This document shows, piece by piece, positions 18,532 to 27,657 of a stretch of DNA of 64,000 nt. A program made the position numbers and the translations under genes. The notes under the pieces are model-generated. The model did no database searches, was not told where the DNA came from, and was given only the letters and a program-made list of their open reading frames with translations. This DNA comes from Flavobacterium hankyongi (GTDB taxonomy: Bacteria > Bacteroidota > Bacteroidia > Flavobacteriales > Flavobacteriaceae): the NCBI RefSeq assembly GCF_036840915.1, contig NZ_CP085725.1:1302001-1366000 (forward strand). The letters run 5' to 3'. How positions within the stretch are numbered: the first letter of the stretch is position 1; every line of letters starts with the position of its first letter.

Positions 18532-19209
18532 TTATGTTCTTATATTTCTTTCTAAATACTTCTGCGTAATAAAATCTATATCTTTTATTGATTTACGAGC
18601 CCAATCGATACATTTTTCTAATAATTCTGCTTCTGTAAGTTGCCAATTTATGTCAGAATTACGTAATCGTGTTGAAATATTTTGCAAAATTATCGCTGCA
18701 GATACTGAAATATTTAAACTCTCAGTAAAACCAACCATTGGTATTTTTAAATAACCATCAGCCTGATTGATTACTTCTTCTGAAAGCCCATGCCTTTCTG
18801 TACCAAAGAAAATAGCCGAAGGCTTTGTTATATCAAAATCTTCCAGCATACAATCATTTTCATGGGGTGTAGTTGCAATAATCTGATACCCTTTTGCTTT
18901 TAATTGGTCTATGCAAGCTTGATTATTTGAATATCGGTGAATATCAACCCATTTTTGAGCTCCCATAGCAATTTCAGTATCAATTGTTTTTCCAAATTTT
19001 TGCTCAATAACATGTAGTTCCTGAATTCCAAAGACATCACAACTACGCATAACTGCACTAGTATTGTGCAACTGAAAAATATCCTCCACTGCCACCGTAA
19101 AATGTTTGGTTCTATTTCCCAAAACTCGTTTAAAACCCTCCTTACGATTTTCTGAAATAAAAGTCTCTAAATACTCTAAATAGTTTTTGTCTTGAAATAG
19201 CGATTCCAT
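18532..19209 (-). CDS. trmH: SpoU/TrmH-family RNA 2'-O-methyltransferase (probable tRNA Gm18)
   Basis: A 225-residue trefoil-knot methyltransferase that moves a methyl group from SAM to a ribose 2'-hydroxyl. All three family motifs are present: motif 1 LHNTSAVMRSCDVFGI (residues 47-62, catalytic Arg), motif 2 IFFGTERHGLS near 134, and motif 3 IPMVGFTESLNISVSAAIIL near 157. The N-terminal extension NRKEGFKRVLGNRTKHFTVAVED and the C-terminal helix (CIDWARKSI) resemble TrmH of Thermus and E. coli, which makes Gm18 in tRNA. An rRNA target cannot be excluded. It is divergent from the sirtuin gene with only 42 bases between starts. Confidence 0.88.
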   Translation of the reverse strand: MESLFQDKNYLEYLETFISENRKEGFKRVLGNRTKHFTVAVEDIFQLHNTSAVMRSCDVFGIQELHVIEQKFGKTIDTEIAMGAQKWVDIHRYSNNQACIDQLKAKGYQIIATTPHENDCMLEDFDITKPSAIFFGTERHGLSEEVINQADGYLKIPMVGFTESLNISVSAAIILQNISTRLRNSDINWQLTEAELLEKCIDWARKSIKDIDFITQKYLERNIRT

Positions 19210-19251
19210 GAATGGATAATTTTCTTTAATTTCGACAAAGATAAAATTAAA

Positions 19252-19935
19252 ATGAAAAAGAAAATAGTCGTATTAACAGGAGCAGGTATGAGCGCCGAAA
19301 GTGGTATAAACACTTTTAGAGATTCTAACGGATTGTGGGAGAACCACGATATTATGGAAGTCGCTTCTCCAGAAGGTTGGCGAAAAAATCCTGCTTTAGT
19401 TATAGACTTTTATAATAAACGTCGCGCACAATTAAAAGAAGTAAAACCCAATAGAGGTCATGAAATATTGGCCGAATTGGAAAAAGATTTTGATGTTCAA
19501 ATTATTACTCAAAATGTAGATAATTTACATGAAAAAGCTGGAAGTACAAAAATTCTTCATTTACACGGAGAATTAGTAAAAGTTCGCGGTGAATTTTCAG
19601 AAAACGAAAGTATATACTGGGAAAACGACATTTCTATAGGTGATGTAAACGAAAATGCCGAACAATTACGCCCTGATATCGTTTGGTTTGGCGAAGCCGT
19701 TCCTGCAATAGACGAAGCCATACCAATGATGAAGCAAGCCAATATTGTTATCATTATTGGCACTTCCTTACAGGTTTATCCGGCTGCGGGATTAATGCAT
19801 TATGCGAAAAGTTATGTCCCAGTTTATTATATCGACCCAAAACCTGCTTCGATTTATGATTTACCCAATCCGTTAGAAGTTTTAAAAATGAGTGCCAGCG
19901 AGGGACTTTCAAAAATTCAAAATCAATTACAATAA
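19252..19935 (+). CDS. cobB: NAD-dependent sirtuin deacylase lacking the zinc cysteines
   Basis: A class III (SIRT5/CobB-like) sirtuin of 227 residues. NAD-binding and catalytic motifs are intact: GAGMSAESGI at 10-19, TFRD at 21-24, QNVDNLH at 87-93 and the catalytic H105 in LHGEL. Y54 and R57 in FYNKRR form the YxxR pair that in SIRT5 and CobB binds succinyl- and malonyl-lysine, so desuccinylase activity is plausible. Odd: the four zinc-ribbon cysteines are absent and the protein has no cysteine at all. The region that would hold them is replaced by acidic residues (EFSENESIYWENDI). Zinc-free sirtuins of this kind exist, so the protein is probably active. Confidence 0.9.
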   Translation: MKKKIVVLTGAGMSAESGINTFRDSNGLWENHDIMEVASPEGWRKNPALVIDFYNKRRAQLKEVKPNRGHEILAELEKDFDVQIITQNVDNLHEKAGSTKILHLHGELVKVRGEFSENESIYWENDISIGDVNENAEQLRPDIVWFGEAVPAIDEAIPMMKQANIVIIIGTSLQVYPAAGLMHYAKSYVPVYYIDPKPASIYDLPNPLEVLKMSASEGLSKIQNQLQ

Positions 19936-19956
19936 TCAATAAAAAACTTGGCACTC

Positions 19957-19990
19957 ATAACTTATAACTTATAACTTATAACTATTTTTG
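19957..19990 (+). promoter_or_regulatory. Heptamer repeat leading into the purB -7 element
   Basis: Nearly four tandem copies of ATAACTT (19957-19983) run straight into TATTTTTG (19983-19990), a TAnnTTTG match 27 bases before purB. The same heptamer occurs twice in front of the -7 element at 63895. No purine-repressor-like palindrome is visible. Confidence 0.5.
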
Positions 19991-20016
19991 CACTTTCTAA
20001 AAAACAACACAACAAC

Positions 20017-21360
20017 ATGCAACTAACTGAATTGAATGCTATTTCACCTATTGACGGTCGTTATAGAAATAAAACTGTTTCCTTAGCTCCTTATTTTTCT
20101 GAAGAAGCCTTAATCAAATACCGCGTATTAATTGAAGTAGAATACTTCATTGCACTTTGTGAAGCAGGAATCCCTCAATTAGCTAATGTAAATAAGAGTC
20201 TTTATTCCGATTTGAGAAACATCTATGAGAATTTCTCTACTGAAGATGCACTTTGGATTAAAGAAACCGAAAAAACAACCAATCACGACGTTAAAGCTGT
20301 TGAATATTTCATCAAAACCAAATTTGATGCTTTAGGGTTACAACAATACAAAGAGTTTATCCATTTCGGATTGACTTCACAAGATATCAACAACACCGCC
20401 ATTCCGCTTTCAACCAAAGAAGCTTTTGAAAAAGTTTATTTACCAAGCTTAATTAGTGTGGTTTCCAAATTAAAAGAATTGAGTGTTGAATGGAAGGATA
20501 TTCCGATGTTGGCTCGTACCCACGGACAGCCAGCCTCTCCTACCCGTTTAGGAAAGGAAATTCTAGTTTTTGTAGAACGTTTGGAAGAGCAAATGCGCTT
20601 ATTGTTCAATGTACCATTTGCCGCTAAATTTGGTGGAGCAACCGGAAATTATAACGCACACAAAGTGGCCTATCCTAATAACGATTGGAAAGCCTTTGGA
20701 ACTAATTTTGTAGAAAATATTCTTGGAATGCACCATTCGTTTCCAACGACACAAATCGAGCATTACGATCATTTTTCCGCTTTCTTTGATGCTTTGAAAA
20801 GAATCAATACCATTTTAATTGATTTGGACAGAGACATTTGGACGTATGTTTCGATGGATTATTTCAAACAAAAAATTAAGGCTGGTGAAATTGGTTCATC
20901 TGCTATGCCTCATAAAGTCAACCCGATTGATTTTGAAAATAGCGAAGGAAATTTAGGAATCGCCAATGCTATTTTTGAACATTTATCAGCAAAATTACCT
21001 ATTTCGAGATTACAACGTGACCTTACAGACAGTACGGTTTTACGTAACATTGGAGTACCAATGGGACATACTTTAATTGCTTTTGAAGCGACCTTAAAAG
21101 GGCTAAACAAGTTATTATTGAACGAGGATAAATTTGCTGAAGATTTAGAGAAAAACTGGGCAGTGGTAGCTGAGGCTATTCAGACTATTTTGCGTCGCGA
21201 AGGCTATCCTAATCCATATGAAGCGTTAAAAGATTTAACAAGAACCAATTCGGTTATCAATAAAGAATCGATTCATGCTTTTATTGAAACACTAAATGTA
21301 TCAGAAGCAATTAAAGCAGAATTAAAAGCGATTACACCGAGTAATTATCTAGGAATCTAA
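20017..21360 (+). CDS. purB: Adenylosuccinate lyase
   Basis: Catalyses two fumarate-releasing steps of purine synthesis (SAICAR to AICAR, adenylosuccinate to AMP). The 447-residue length and the E. coli-type N terminus (LNAISPIDGRYR) match the longer PurB subgroup. The fumarase-superfamily signature SSAMPHKVNPIDFENSEGN lies near residue 290, with the mobile catalytic serine, and the active-site histidine lies in ARTHGQPASPT near 170. No other purine gene is adjacent; guaB lies 4 kb downstream on the other strand. Single gene with its own promoter and terminator. Confidence 0.96.
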   Translation: MQLTELNAISPIDGRYRNKTVSLAPYFSEEALIKYRVLIEVEYFIALCEAGIPQLANVNKSLYSDLRNIYENFSTEDALWIKETEKTTNHDVKAVEYFIKTKFDALGLQQYKEFIHFGLTSQDINNTAIPLSTKEAFEKVYLPSLISVVSKLKELSVEWKDIPMLARTHGQPASPTRLGKEILVFVERLEEQMRLLFNVPFAAKFGGATGNYNAHKVAYPNNDWKAFGTNFVENILGMHHSFPTTQIEHYDHFSAFFDALKRINTILIDLDRDIWTYVSMDYFKQKIKAGEIGSSAMPHKVNPIDFENSEGNLGIANAIFEHLSAKLPISRLQRDLTDSTVLRNIGVPMGHTLIAFEATLKGLNKLLLNEDKFAEDLEKNWAVVAEAIQTILRREGYPNPYEALKDLTRTNSVINKESIHAFIETLNVSEAIKAELKAITPSNYLGI

Positions 21361-21364
21361 TAAT

Positions 21365-21390
21365 AAAAGCCAGCTTTTCAGCTGGCTTTT
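21365..21390. terminator. Bidirectional terminator between purB and amt
   Basis: AAAAGCCAGCT and AGCTGGCTTTT form an 11-bp stem with a TTTC loop and T-runs on both strands. The amt stop overlaps its right end. Confidence 0.85.
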
Positions 21391-22704
21391 TTATAAATAC
21401 TCTCCATGTTGTGAAATATCCAACCCCAACAATTCTCTTTCTTCACTGACACGCAAAGGCGAAATCAAATTCACCACATAAAACAATATATAAGACATTA
21501 CAAAAGAAAAAACAGAAACAACCACCAGAACCAAAACCTGGCTCAGAAATAATCTATATTCGCCAAAAATAAGTCCTTGGTGTTTTATTGCAGGGTTTAT
21601 TTCTTTAGATGCAAAAACACCTGTCAACAACATTCCTACCATACCACCTACTCCATGACAACTAAACACATCTAGCGCATCATCAATTTTTCCTTTAGGA
21701 AATTTTTCGACTAAAATATTACTTACAACACTACTTACCATTCCTATAAAAATAGCATGTGGAATACTCACAAAACCAGTAGCAGGGGTAATAGCCACTA
21801 AACCAACAACTGCTCCTATACATAATCCTAAAGCTGAAAATTTACGGCTATTAATTTTATCAAAAAATCCCCAAGTCATTGCCGCTGCTGCTGCTGCAAC
21901 TGTTGTCGTAGACAAAGCTTGTACTGCTAAACCGTTGGCACCAAAAGCAGATCCGGCATTAAATCCGAACCAGCCAAACCACAATAAACCTGTACCTAAG
22001 AGTACATAGGTAACTCTTGCTGGATTGTGACTTACTTCTTTACGTTTACCTAAAAATATTGCACCTGCCAAAGCCGCCCAACCTGCACTCATGTGAACCG
22101 CGATTCCTCCTGCAAAATCTAATATCCCTAACTTGAAAAAGATTCCATTGGGGTGCCAAACCATATGTGTTAGTGGCGCATAAACAAATAACACAAAGAG
22201 CACTATAAATAACAAATAGGACCAAAAACGAATACGCTCAGCAAATGCTCCTGTTACTAATGCTGGAGTTATAATAGCAAATTTAGCTTGAAACAAAGCA
22301 AATAATAGCAAAGGGATGGTTGGCGCTAATTCCCAACAAGTACTTATCCCAACCTGATTAAAAAACAAATTTTTAAACGGATTTCCAACAAGACCATATA
22401 CAGAATCACCAAAAGAAAGACCGTAACCTATAACTACCCACAAAATAGTTACCACAACCATAGCAACATAGCTTTGCAACATTGTACTAATTACATTCTT
22501 CTTCCCTACCATACCACCATAAAAGAAACCTAAACCTGGTGTCATTAGTAAGACTAAAGCAGTCGCAACAATCATCCAAGCAGTATCGCCAGTATCAAAC
22601 TTGGAAGTTGACGCAGAAGTAGTTTTACCAAATGAAAAATCAACTATCAAACAACTCAAGGCCAAAAAAGCCAAAACAAAGGCTAAAAAATACTTTCTTT
22701 TCAT
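21391..22704 (-). CDS. amt: Ammonium transporter, Amt/Mep/Rh family
   Basis: A 437-residue channel-like ammonium importer with a cleavable N-terminal signal-like helix (MKRKYFLAFVLAFLALSCLI) and 11 membrane helices. The pore histidines lie in GGIAVHMSAGWAALAG and VFSCHGVGGMVG. The cytosolic tail carries the regulatory pattern GLDISQHGEYL, through which PII proteins usually act. No glnK gene is adjacent on the visible side, unlike many bacterial amt loci. It is divergent from the CPA2 antiporter gene across a 237-base AT-rich gap in which I see no convincing regulatory site. Confidence 0.94.
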   Translation of the reverse strand: MKRKYFLAFVLAFLALSCLIVDFSFGKTTSASTSKFDTGDTAWMIVATALVLLMTPGLGFFYGGMVGKKNVISTMLQSYVAMVVVTILWVVIGYGLSFGDSVYGLVGNPFKNLFFNQVGISTCWELAPTIPLLLFALFQAKFAIITPALVTGAFAERIRFWSYLLFIVLFVLFVYAPLTHMVWHPNGIFFKLGILDFAGGIAVHMSAGWAALAGAIFLGKRKEVSHNPARVTYVLLGTGLLWFGWFGFNAGSAFGANGLAVQALSTTTVAAAAAAMTWGFFDKINSRKFSALGLCIGAVVGLVAITPATGFVSIPHAIFIGMVSSVVSNILVEKFPKGKIDDALDVFSCHGVGGMVGMLLTGVFASKEINPAIKHQGLIFGEYRLFLSQVLVLVVVSVFSFVMSYILFYVVNLISPLRVSEERELLGLDISQHGEYL

Positions 22705-22941
22705 AATTGAGAGTTTTAAAATTCACTTAAATCTACAAAACCCCATAAAAAAATACCTACACACCTTTAATTTTTATTATTTTCTAAATTACACCCTCTT
22801 TAAAATATAGTTTAAAAAAATTACGCTCTAAAAAATGTTAAAAATTCAATAAATATCATTAGGTTTCCACATCACAATCTAAAAATTCAAACTTTTTTCG
22901 TATTTTACGATTCTTTCATTTTAGAAATTATTTAAAACTAT

Positions 22942-25182
22942 ATGCCTATGTTCTTAACCGTTGCAACTACCTCAACTAGCTTACAGCCATTAATTAGCGA
23001 TTTAGGCCTAATATTAATGACGGCTGGAATTGCTGTTTTACTATTTAAAATTCTAAAACAGCCATTGGTTTTAGGTTATTTAATTGCTGGTTTCTTAGCA
23101 GGAAGTCATTTTGATTTTTTCCCATCAGTTAAGGATGTTCACAGTGTTGAAGTTTGGGCAGAAATTGGCATCATCTTTTTATTGTTTAGCCTTGGTTTAG
23201 AATTTAGCTTTAAAAAATTAGTGAAGGTTGGTGGAACTGCCTCAATTACGGCAGGAACTCAAATTGTTACAATGGTACTCATTGGATTTGCTTCTGGATA
23301 TTTATTAGGATGGAATATGATGGATAGCATTTTTCTTGGAGTAATGCTTTCTATTTCTTCTACAACTATAATTTTAAAAACCTTTGATGAATTAGGAGTA
23401 AAAACTCAAAAATTTGCAGGAAATGTAATTGGAGCACTTATTGTTCAGGATATTCTAGCCATTTTAATGATGGTACTACTATCGACAATTGCTGTTAGCC
23501 AACAATTTTCTGGTGGAGAATTATTGCAATCTGTACTAAAATTAGTCTTCTTCCTAACCATTTGGTTTGTTGCAGGAATCTTTTTCATACCCACTTTACT
23601 TAAAAAAGCAAAACACTTACTTTCAGATGAAATGCTTTTAATTTTATCATTAGCACTATGCTTAGTTATGGTAATATTAGCTTCTAATGTAGGTTTTTCT
23701 CCAGCATTAGGAGCATTCATAATGGGTTCTATAATAGCAGAAACTACACAAGCTGAGCATATAGAGCATTTAGTAAAACCTGTTAAAGATTTGTTTGGCG
23801 CAGTGTTTTTCGTATCTGTTGGTATGCTAATCAATCCAGATACTTTAGTTGAATATGCTTTGCCAGTATTTCTATTAACCTTGGTTACCATTTTTGGTCA
23901 GTCAATTAGCGCAACTGTCGGATCACTATTAGCAGGACAACCCTTAAAACAATCTGTTCAATCAGGAGTGAGTTTATCACAAATTGGAGAATTTTCCTTT
24001 ATTATAGCAACTTTAGGAACTTCATTAGGAGTTACAAGCAATTTTTTATATCCCATTATTGTAGCTGTTTCGGCTGTTACAACTTTTACAACTCCTTATA
24101 TGGTTAGCTTTGGCACACCATTGGCAGTATATTTAGAAAAAAAACTTCCCCGAAAATGGGCAAAAAGCATTGCCGACTATAGTGCAAATGCTGAAGCCAT
24201 AAAAACAGTCACTACATGGCAAATTGCAATAAGAGCCTATCTTTCTCAGATAATTCTACACTCCATTATTATCATTGCAATTATTCTACTATCTAGTAAA
24301 TATTTATTGCCTTTAGTGGAAGAAATTAAATTTGGTCACACATTAGCTGCTTTAGTAACACTAATACTAGTATCTCCATTTTTATGGGCACTCTCTCTTA
24401 GAAGAATTGCCTCAGAAGCTGTTAATGAACTATTTTCAAATAAAAAACAAAGAGGACCAATTCTACTTTTAGTTTTTTTAAGATTGGGCTTAGGCTTATT
24501 TTTTGTAGGCTTCATCGTAAATAACTTTTTCTCTCCAGTTACTGCTTTATTTGCACTTGTTGGAGCCATTATAGCTTATTTTGTTTTTCCAAAGAGATTA
24601 CAGGCTCGATATTTGAGAATTGAACAGCATTTTTTAAGCAATCTTAATGAACGAGAAATTACTAAAGAAAAACATCTAAGGAGAGATTTAACACCTTGGG
24701 ACGGACACATGGCCACATTTGATGTTGTTCCATCTTCAAACATTATTGGAAAAACTCTAGAAGAATTACGTATGCGTGAAAACACAGGAATAAACATTGC
24801 CTTCATAAAACGTGGTGATATAACTATTAACATACCTAGTAGAAACGAGCGTTTATTCCCTAAAGATGAAATTTGTGTAATTGGTACCGATGCACAGGTA
24901 AAAAAGTTTAAGAAATATTTAGATCAAAATGAAATTGAAACTCCTGAAGAAACAGAAGAAACTGACATTGTTTTACAACATCTTAAGCTAAAAAACGCTG
25001 AATTTATTGGAAAAAGCATCAGGGAATCTAAAATTAGAGAAAAAACAAAAGGACTTGTTGTTGGAATTGAACGAGATGGAAGACGTATGCTTAATCCTGA
25101 ATCTCATTTAATTCTTGAAGAAGATGATATTTTATGGGTAGTTGGCGATAAAAAACTACTCACTAGCTTAGTACATAATTAA
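22942..25182 (+). CDS. CPA2-type cation:proton antiporter with two TrkA-C domains
   Basis: A 746-residue transporter of the KefB/CPA2 type. The membrane part (residues 15-420) holds the family patterns LGLEFSFKKL, SISSTTIILKTFDELG and the ion-binding aspartate in ALIVQDILAIL. A second set of membrane segments (about 435-550) follows, then two RCK_C/TrkA-C-like ligand domains near 590-665 (VVPSSNIIGKTLEELRMR) and 675-745 (NAEFIGKSIRESKIREK). There is no NAD-binding TrkA-N domain between them, so regulation by a small ligand such as a nucleotide is more likely than by NAD(H). It should handle K+ or Na+ efflux and pH balance. A second in-frame ATG lies at 22948. A strong terminator follows. Confidence 0.88.
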   Translation: MPMFLTVATTSTSLQPLISDLGLILMTAGIAVLLFKILKQPLVLGYLIAGFLAGSHFDFFPSVKDVHSVEVWAEIGIIFLLFSLGLEFSFKKLVKVGGTASITAGTQIVTMVLIGFASGYLLGWNMMDSIFLGVMLSISSTTIILKTFDELGVKTQKFAGNVIGALIVQDILAILMMVLLSTIAVSQQFSGGELLQSVLKLVFFLTIWFVAGIFFIPTLLKKAKHLLSDEMLLILSLALCLVMVILASNVGFSPALGAFIMGSIIAETTQAEHIEHLVKPVKDLFGAVFFVSVGMLINPDTLVEYALPVFLLTLVTIFGQSISATVGSLLAGQPLKQSVQSGVSLSQIGEFSFIIATLGTSLGVTSNFLYPIIVAVSAVTTFTTPYMVSFGTPLAVYLEKKLPRKWAKSIADYSANAEAIKTVTTWQIAIRAYLSQIILHSIIIIAIILLSSKYLLPLVEEIKFGHTLAALVTLILVSPFLWALSLRRIASEAVNELFSNKKQRGPILLLVFLRLGLGLFFVGFIVNNFFSPVTALFALVGAIIAYFVFPKRLQARYLRIEQHFLSNLNEREITKEKHLRRDLTPWDGHMATFDVVPSSNIIGKTLEELRMRENTGINIAFIKRGDITINIPSRNERLFPKDEICVIGTDAQVKKFKKYLDQNEIETPEETEETDIVLQHLKLKNAEFIGKSIRESKIREKTKGLVVGIERDGRRMLNPESHLILEEDDILWVVGDKKLLTSLVHN

Positions 25183-25212
25183 AAAAAGGATAAGTTTCCT
25201 TATCCTTTTTTT
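25181..25212. terminator. Bidirectional terminator between the antiporter gene and guaB
   Basis: A perfect 14-bp stem (AAAAAAAGGATAAG with CTTATCCTTTTTTT) around a TTTC loop. Its left arm includes the last bases of the antiporter stop codon. Confidence 0.88.
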
Positions 25213-25232
25213 CAAACGTATTTTAGATAAAA

Positions 25233-26705
25233 TTATCTAGAATAATTTGGAGCTTCTTTTGTGATAGTCACATTGTGTGGATGACTTTCGCTGATTCCAC
25301 TTGAAGTGATTCTTACAAATCTTCCTTTTTCTTGTAAATCATCAATTGTAGCCGAGCCACAGTATCCCATTCCAGCACGAAGACCTCCTATAAATTGTAA
25401 CATACTTTCATTTAACTCTCCTTTGTATGGAACTCGTCCTACAATTCCTTCTGGAACTAATTTTTTCACATCATCCTCTACATCTTGGAAATAACGGTCT
25501 TTTGAACCTTCTTTCATAGCTTCAACAGAACCCATTCCACGGTATGATTTGAATTTTCTTCCTTCAAAAATGATTGTTTCTCCTGGAGATTCTTTAGTTC
25601 CTGCTAACAATGATCCTAGCATCACGCAATTAGCACCTGCAGCAATTGCTTTAGGAATATCTCCTGTGTAACGAATACCTCCATCAGCAATAACAGGTAC
25701 ACCTGTCCCTTTTAAAGCAGCCGCCACTTCAAGTACCGCCGAAAATTGTGGAAATCCAACACCCGCAACCACACGAGTTGTACAAATTGATCCAGGACCA
25801 ATACCAACTTTAACGGCATCGGCTCCATTTTCAGCTAAATATAATGCAGCTTCTGCTGTAGCAATATTTCCTACTACAACATCCAACTCTGGGAATTTAC
25901 TTTTTACTTGTTTTAACACCTCAACGACACCTTTAGTATGACCGTGAGCAGTATCAATAATTACTGCATCAACACCAGCATTAACAAGTGCTTCTGCTCT
26001 TTCAACCGCATCAACAGTAACTCCTAAAGCGGCTGCAACTCTTAAACGACCATATTTATCCTTATTTGCATTTGGTTTTTGAGTCAGTTTAGTAATATCT
26101 CTAAAAGTGATTAATCCAACTAATTTATTTTCAGCACTTACAACAGGTAATTTTTCAATTTTATTTCCCTGCAGAATTTCTTCAGCTTTAGCTAAAGTTG
26201 TTCCTTCTGGAGCAGTAACTAAATTTTGAGACGTCATCACTTCAGTAATAGCTCTATTATTGTCTTTTTCAAAACGCAAATCTCTATTAGTAACAATTCC
26301 TTTTAAAATACCATTATTATCAACTACTGGAATTCCTCCAATACCATATTCTCGCATTGCTTTTTTAGCATCTTCAACTATTGCATTTAATGGTAAAGTA
26401 ACTGGATCAAGTATCATTCCGCTTTCAGCTCTTTTTACTTTTCGAACTTCAGCAGCTTGTTTCTTAATAGACATGTTCTTGTGTAACACTCCTATACCTC
26501 CTTCTTGCGCCATAGCAATAGCCATTGCGCTTTCAGTAACTGTATCCATAGCAGCAGACACAATAGGAACGTTCAAAGAAATATTTTTTGAAAATTTTGT
26601 TTTAATACTCACTTCTCTAGGAAGTACTTCAGAATAATTTGGAACCAGTAATACATCATCGTAAGTAAGTCCTTCTCCGACGATTTTAGAAGCGTGTGCG
26701 TTCAT
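25233..26705 (-). CDS. guaB: IMP dehydrogenase
   Basis: Oxidises IMP to XMP with NAD, the committed step of GMP synthesis. The 490 residues show the barrel N terminus ([20 protein letters not shown]), two CBS domains at about 95-205 ([18 protein letters not shown] ... LITFRDITK), the phosphate and catalytic loop [18 protein letters not shown] with the nucleophilic Cys, and the flap arginine-tyrosine region (YFQDVEDD ... [10 protein letters not shown]). A TATATTTG -7 element lies at 26738-26745 on the minus strand. It is divergent from satD; the palindrome array lies between them. Confidence 0.97.
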   Translation of the reverse strand: MNAHASKIVGEGLTYDDVLLVPNYSEVLPREVSIKTKFSKNISLNVPIVSAAMDTVTESAMAIAMAQEGGIGVLHKNMSIKKQAAEVRKVKRAESGMILDPVTLPLNAIVEDAKKAMREYGIGGIPVVDNNGILKGIVTNRDLRFEKDNNRAITEVMTSQNLVTAPEGTTLAKAEEILQGNKIEKLPVVSAENKLVGLITFRDITKLTQKPNANKDKYGRLRVAAALGVTVDAVERAEALVNAGVDAVIIDTAHGHTKGVVEVLKQVKSKFPELDVVVGNIATAEAALYLAENGADAVKVGIGPGSICTTRVVAGVGFPQFSAVLEVAAALKGTGVPVIADGGIRYTGDIPKAIAAGANCVMLGSLLAGTKESPGETIIFEGRKFKSYRGMGSVEAMKEGSKDRYFQDVEDDVKKLVPEGIVGRVPYKGELNESMLQFIGGLRAGMGYCGSATIDDLQEKGRFVRITSSGISESHPHNVTITKEAPNYSR

Positions 26706-26737
26706 GTTGCAATTTGTAGTTGTAGTTAAATTGCATG

Positions 26738-26745
26738 CAAATATA
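26738..26745 (-). promoter_or_regulatory. -7 promoter element of guaB
   Basis: Minus-strand TATATTTG fits TAnnTTTG, 33 bases upstream of the ATG at 26705. Confidence 0.5.
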
Positions 26746-26835
26746 GTACAATTATCTATACCTATGAAATGCTTTTAACTTAACTTTAAAAAAACCTCTC
26801 TATCAACAATTTAATCTTACTCACTATTATTATTT

Positions 26836-26942
26836 TATAGCCAAAAAAAGCTATATTTATATTTTATAGCTAAAAAAAGCTATATTTATATTTTATAGCT
26901 AATAAAGGCTATAAATAATATTTATAACCAAAAAAAGCTATA
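26836..26942 (+). promoter_or_regulatory. Four-copy palindromic operator array in front of satD
   Basis: Four 20-base palindromes, TATAGC-N8-GCTATA, start at 26836, 26865, 26894 and 26923, exactly 29 bases apart. N8 is CAAAAAAA, TAAAAAAA, TAATAAAG and CAAAAAAA; only the fourth has a changed half-site (TATAAC). The 9-base spacers are TTTATATTT or close to it. The right half of copy 4 overlaps the satD -7 element TATATTTG at 26941-26948. It looks like a cooperative operator for a dimeric regulator, perhaps SatD itself, which has a C-terminal helix-turn-helix. Confidence 0.7.
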
Positions 26943-26948
26943 TATTTG
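26941..26948 (+). promoter_or_regulatory. -7 promoter element of satD
   Basis: TATATTTG fits TAnnTTTG, 20 bases before the ATG. Its first two bases belong to the fourth operator palindrome, so a protein bound there would compete with RNA polymerase. Confidence 0.55.
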
Positions 26949-26967
26949 TTCTAAATCCTATTTTGAG

Positions 26968-27657
26968 ATGAAAAAGAAAATTGTTTTATCGGGAGATATA
27001 GTTGCTTCTACTAGTTTAAATGTTGAAGAAAAAATAACATTAGAAAAAAAACTAAACGAATTAATTTCTATTTTAGTTGAGAATTTTCCTATTTATGCAA
27101 GAATCATAAAAGGGGATTATTTAGAGGTTGTAGTAGAAAAACCTGAGGATGCTTTATTGGTTACCTTGTTAATCAAAAGCTTTGTAAAATCGGCAATTGA
27201 CGATCAAGACAACAATAGTAGCAGATACAAAAAGTTTAAAAATTACGGGATAAGAATCGCCATGGGTTTTGGTGAATTGTCTCGATATGATAAACAGAAA
27301 GGAGTAATTGATGGTGATGCTATTTATTTTTCAGGAAGAAAGATTAATGAAGAAGCATCAACATATAACAAACAGCGAATTGTAATAAAAAATACATTGT
27401 TTTTCATTTCAGAAGATGATAATCTGAATCAAATGATGGACACAATAATAAGTTTGTTGGATGTTTTAATTGGAAATGCTACAGCTAAACAGTGTCATAT
27501 TTTGTTTTTGCGTTTGTTGGGTAAAAGCGAAAAAGAAATTTCAACACATTTAAACATAAAACAACCAACAGTAAACAAACAACTTACAAGTATTGGTTGG
27601 AATGCAATAGACAAATCAGTTAATTATTTTAAAGAAACGATAAAAGATTACAAATAA
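26968..27657 (+). CDS. SatD-family protein: cyclase-like domain plus helix-turn-helix
   Basis: A 229-residue protein of the SatD family. Residues 1-140 carry what look like remnants of a class III nucleotide-cyclase fold: GDIVAS (9-14) at the first metal aspartate, KGDYLEV (49-55), GIRIAMGFGEL (94-104) in the place of the cyclase GIRIGIHTGEV-type strand, and DGDAIYFSGRKINEEA (115-130). Residues 185-212 (GKSEKEISTHLNIKQPTVNKQLTSIGW) read as a sigma-factor-like or MarR-like helix-turn-helix. I infer a ligand-responsive DNA-binding protein. The family name comes from streptococcal acid-tolerance work; no activity is established. TAATG overlap with the DUF3307 gene shows translational coupling. 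Confidence 0.8.
   Translation: MKKKIVLSGDIVASTSLNVEEKITLEKKLNELISILVENFPIYARIIKGDYLEVVVEKPEDALLVTLLIKSFVKSAIDDQDNNSSRYKKFKNYGIRIAMGFGELSRYDKQKGVIDGDAIYFSGRKINEEASTYNKQRIVIKNTLFFISEDDNLNQMMDTIISLLDVLIGNATAKQCHILFLRLLGKSEKEISTHLNIKQPTVNKQLTSIGWNAIDKSVNYFKETIKDYK

Noticed and set aside
23445..23891. 148-codon antisense frame inside the antiporter gene
   Set aside because: Low-complexity mirror of membrane-helix codons, with no promoter or recognisable domain.
26836..26942. Regular 29-base repeats resembling a short CRISPR array
   Set aside because: The repeats are palindromic operators with near-constant 9-base spacers, so there are no unique spacers, and no cas genes are present. They overlap a promoter.
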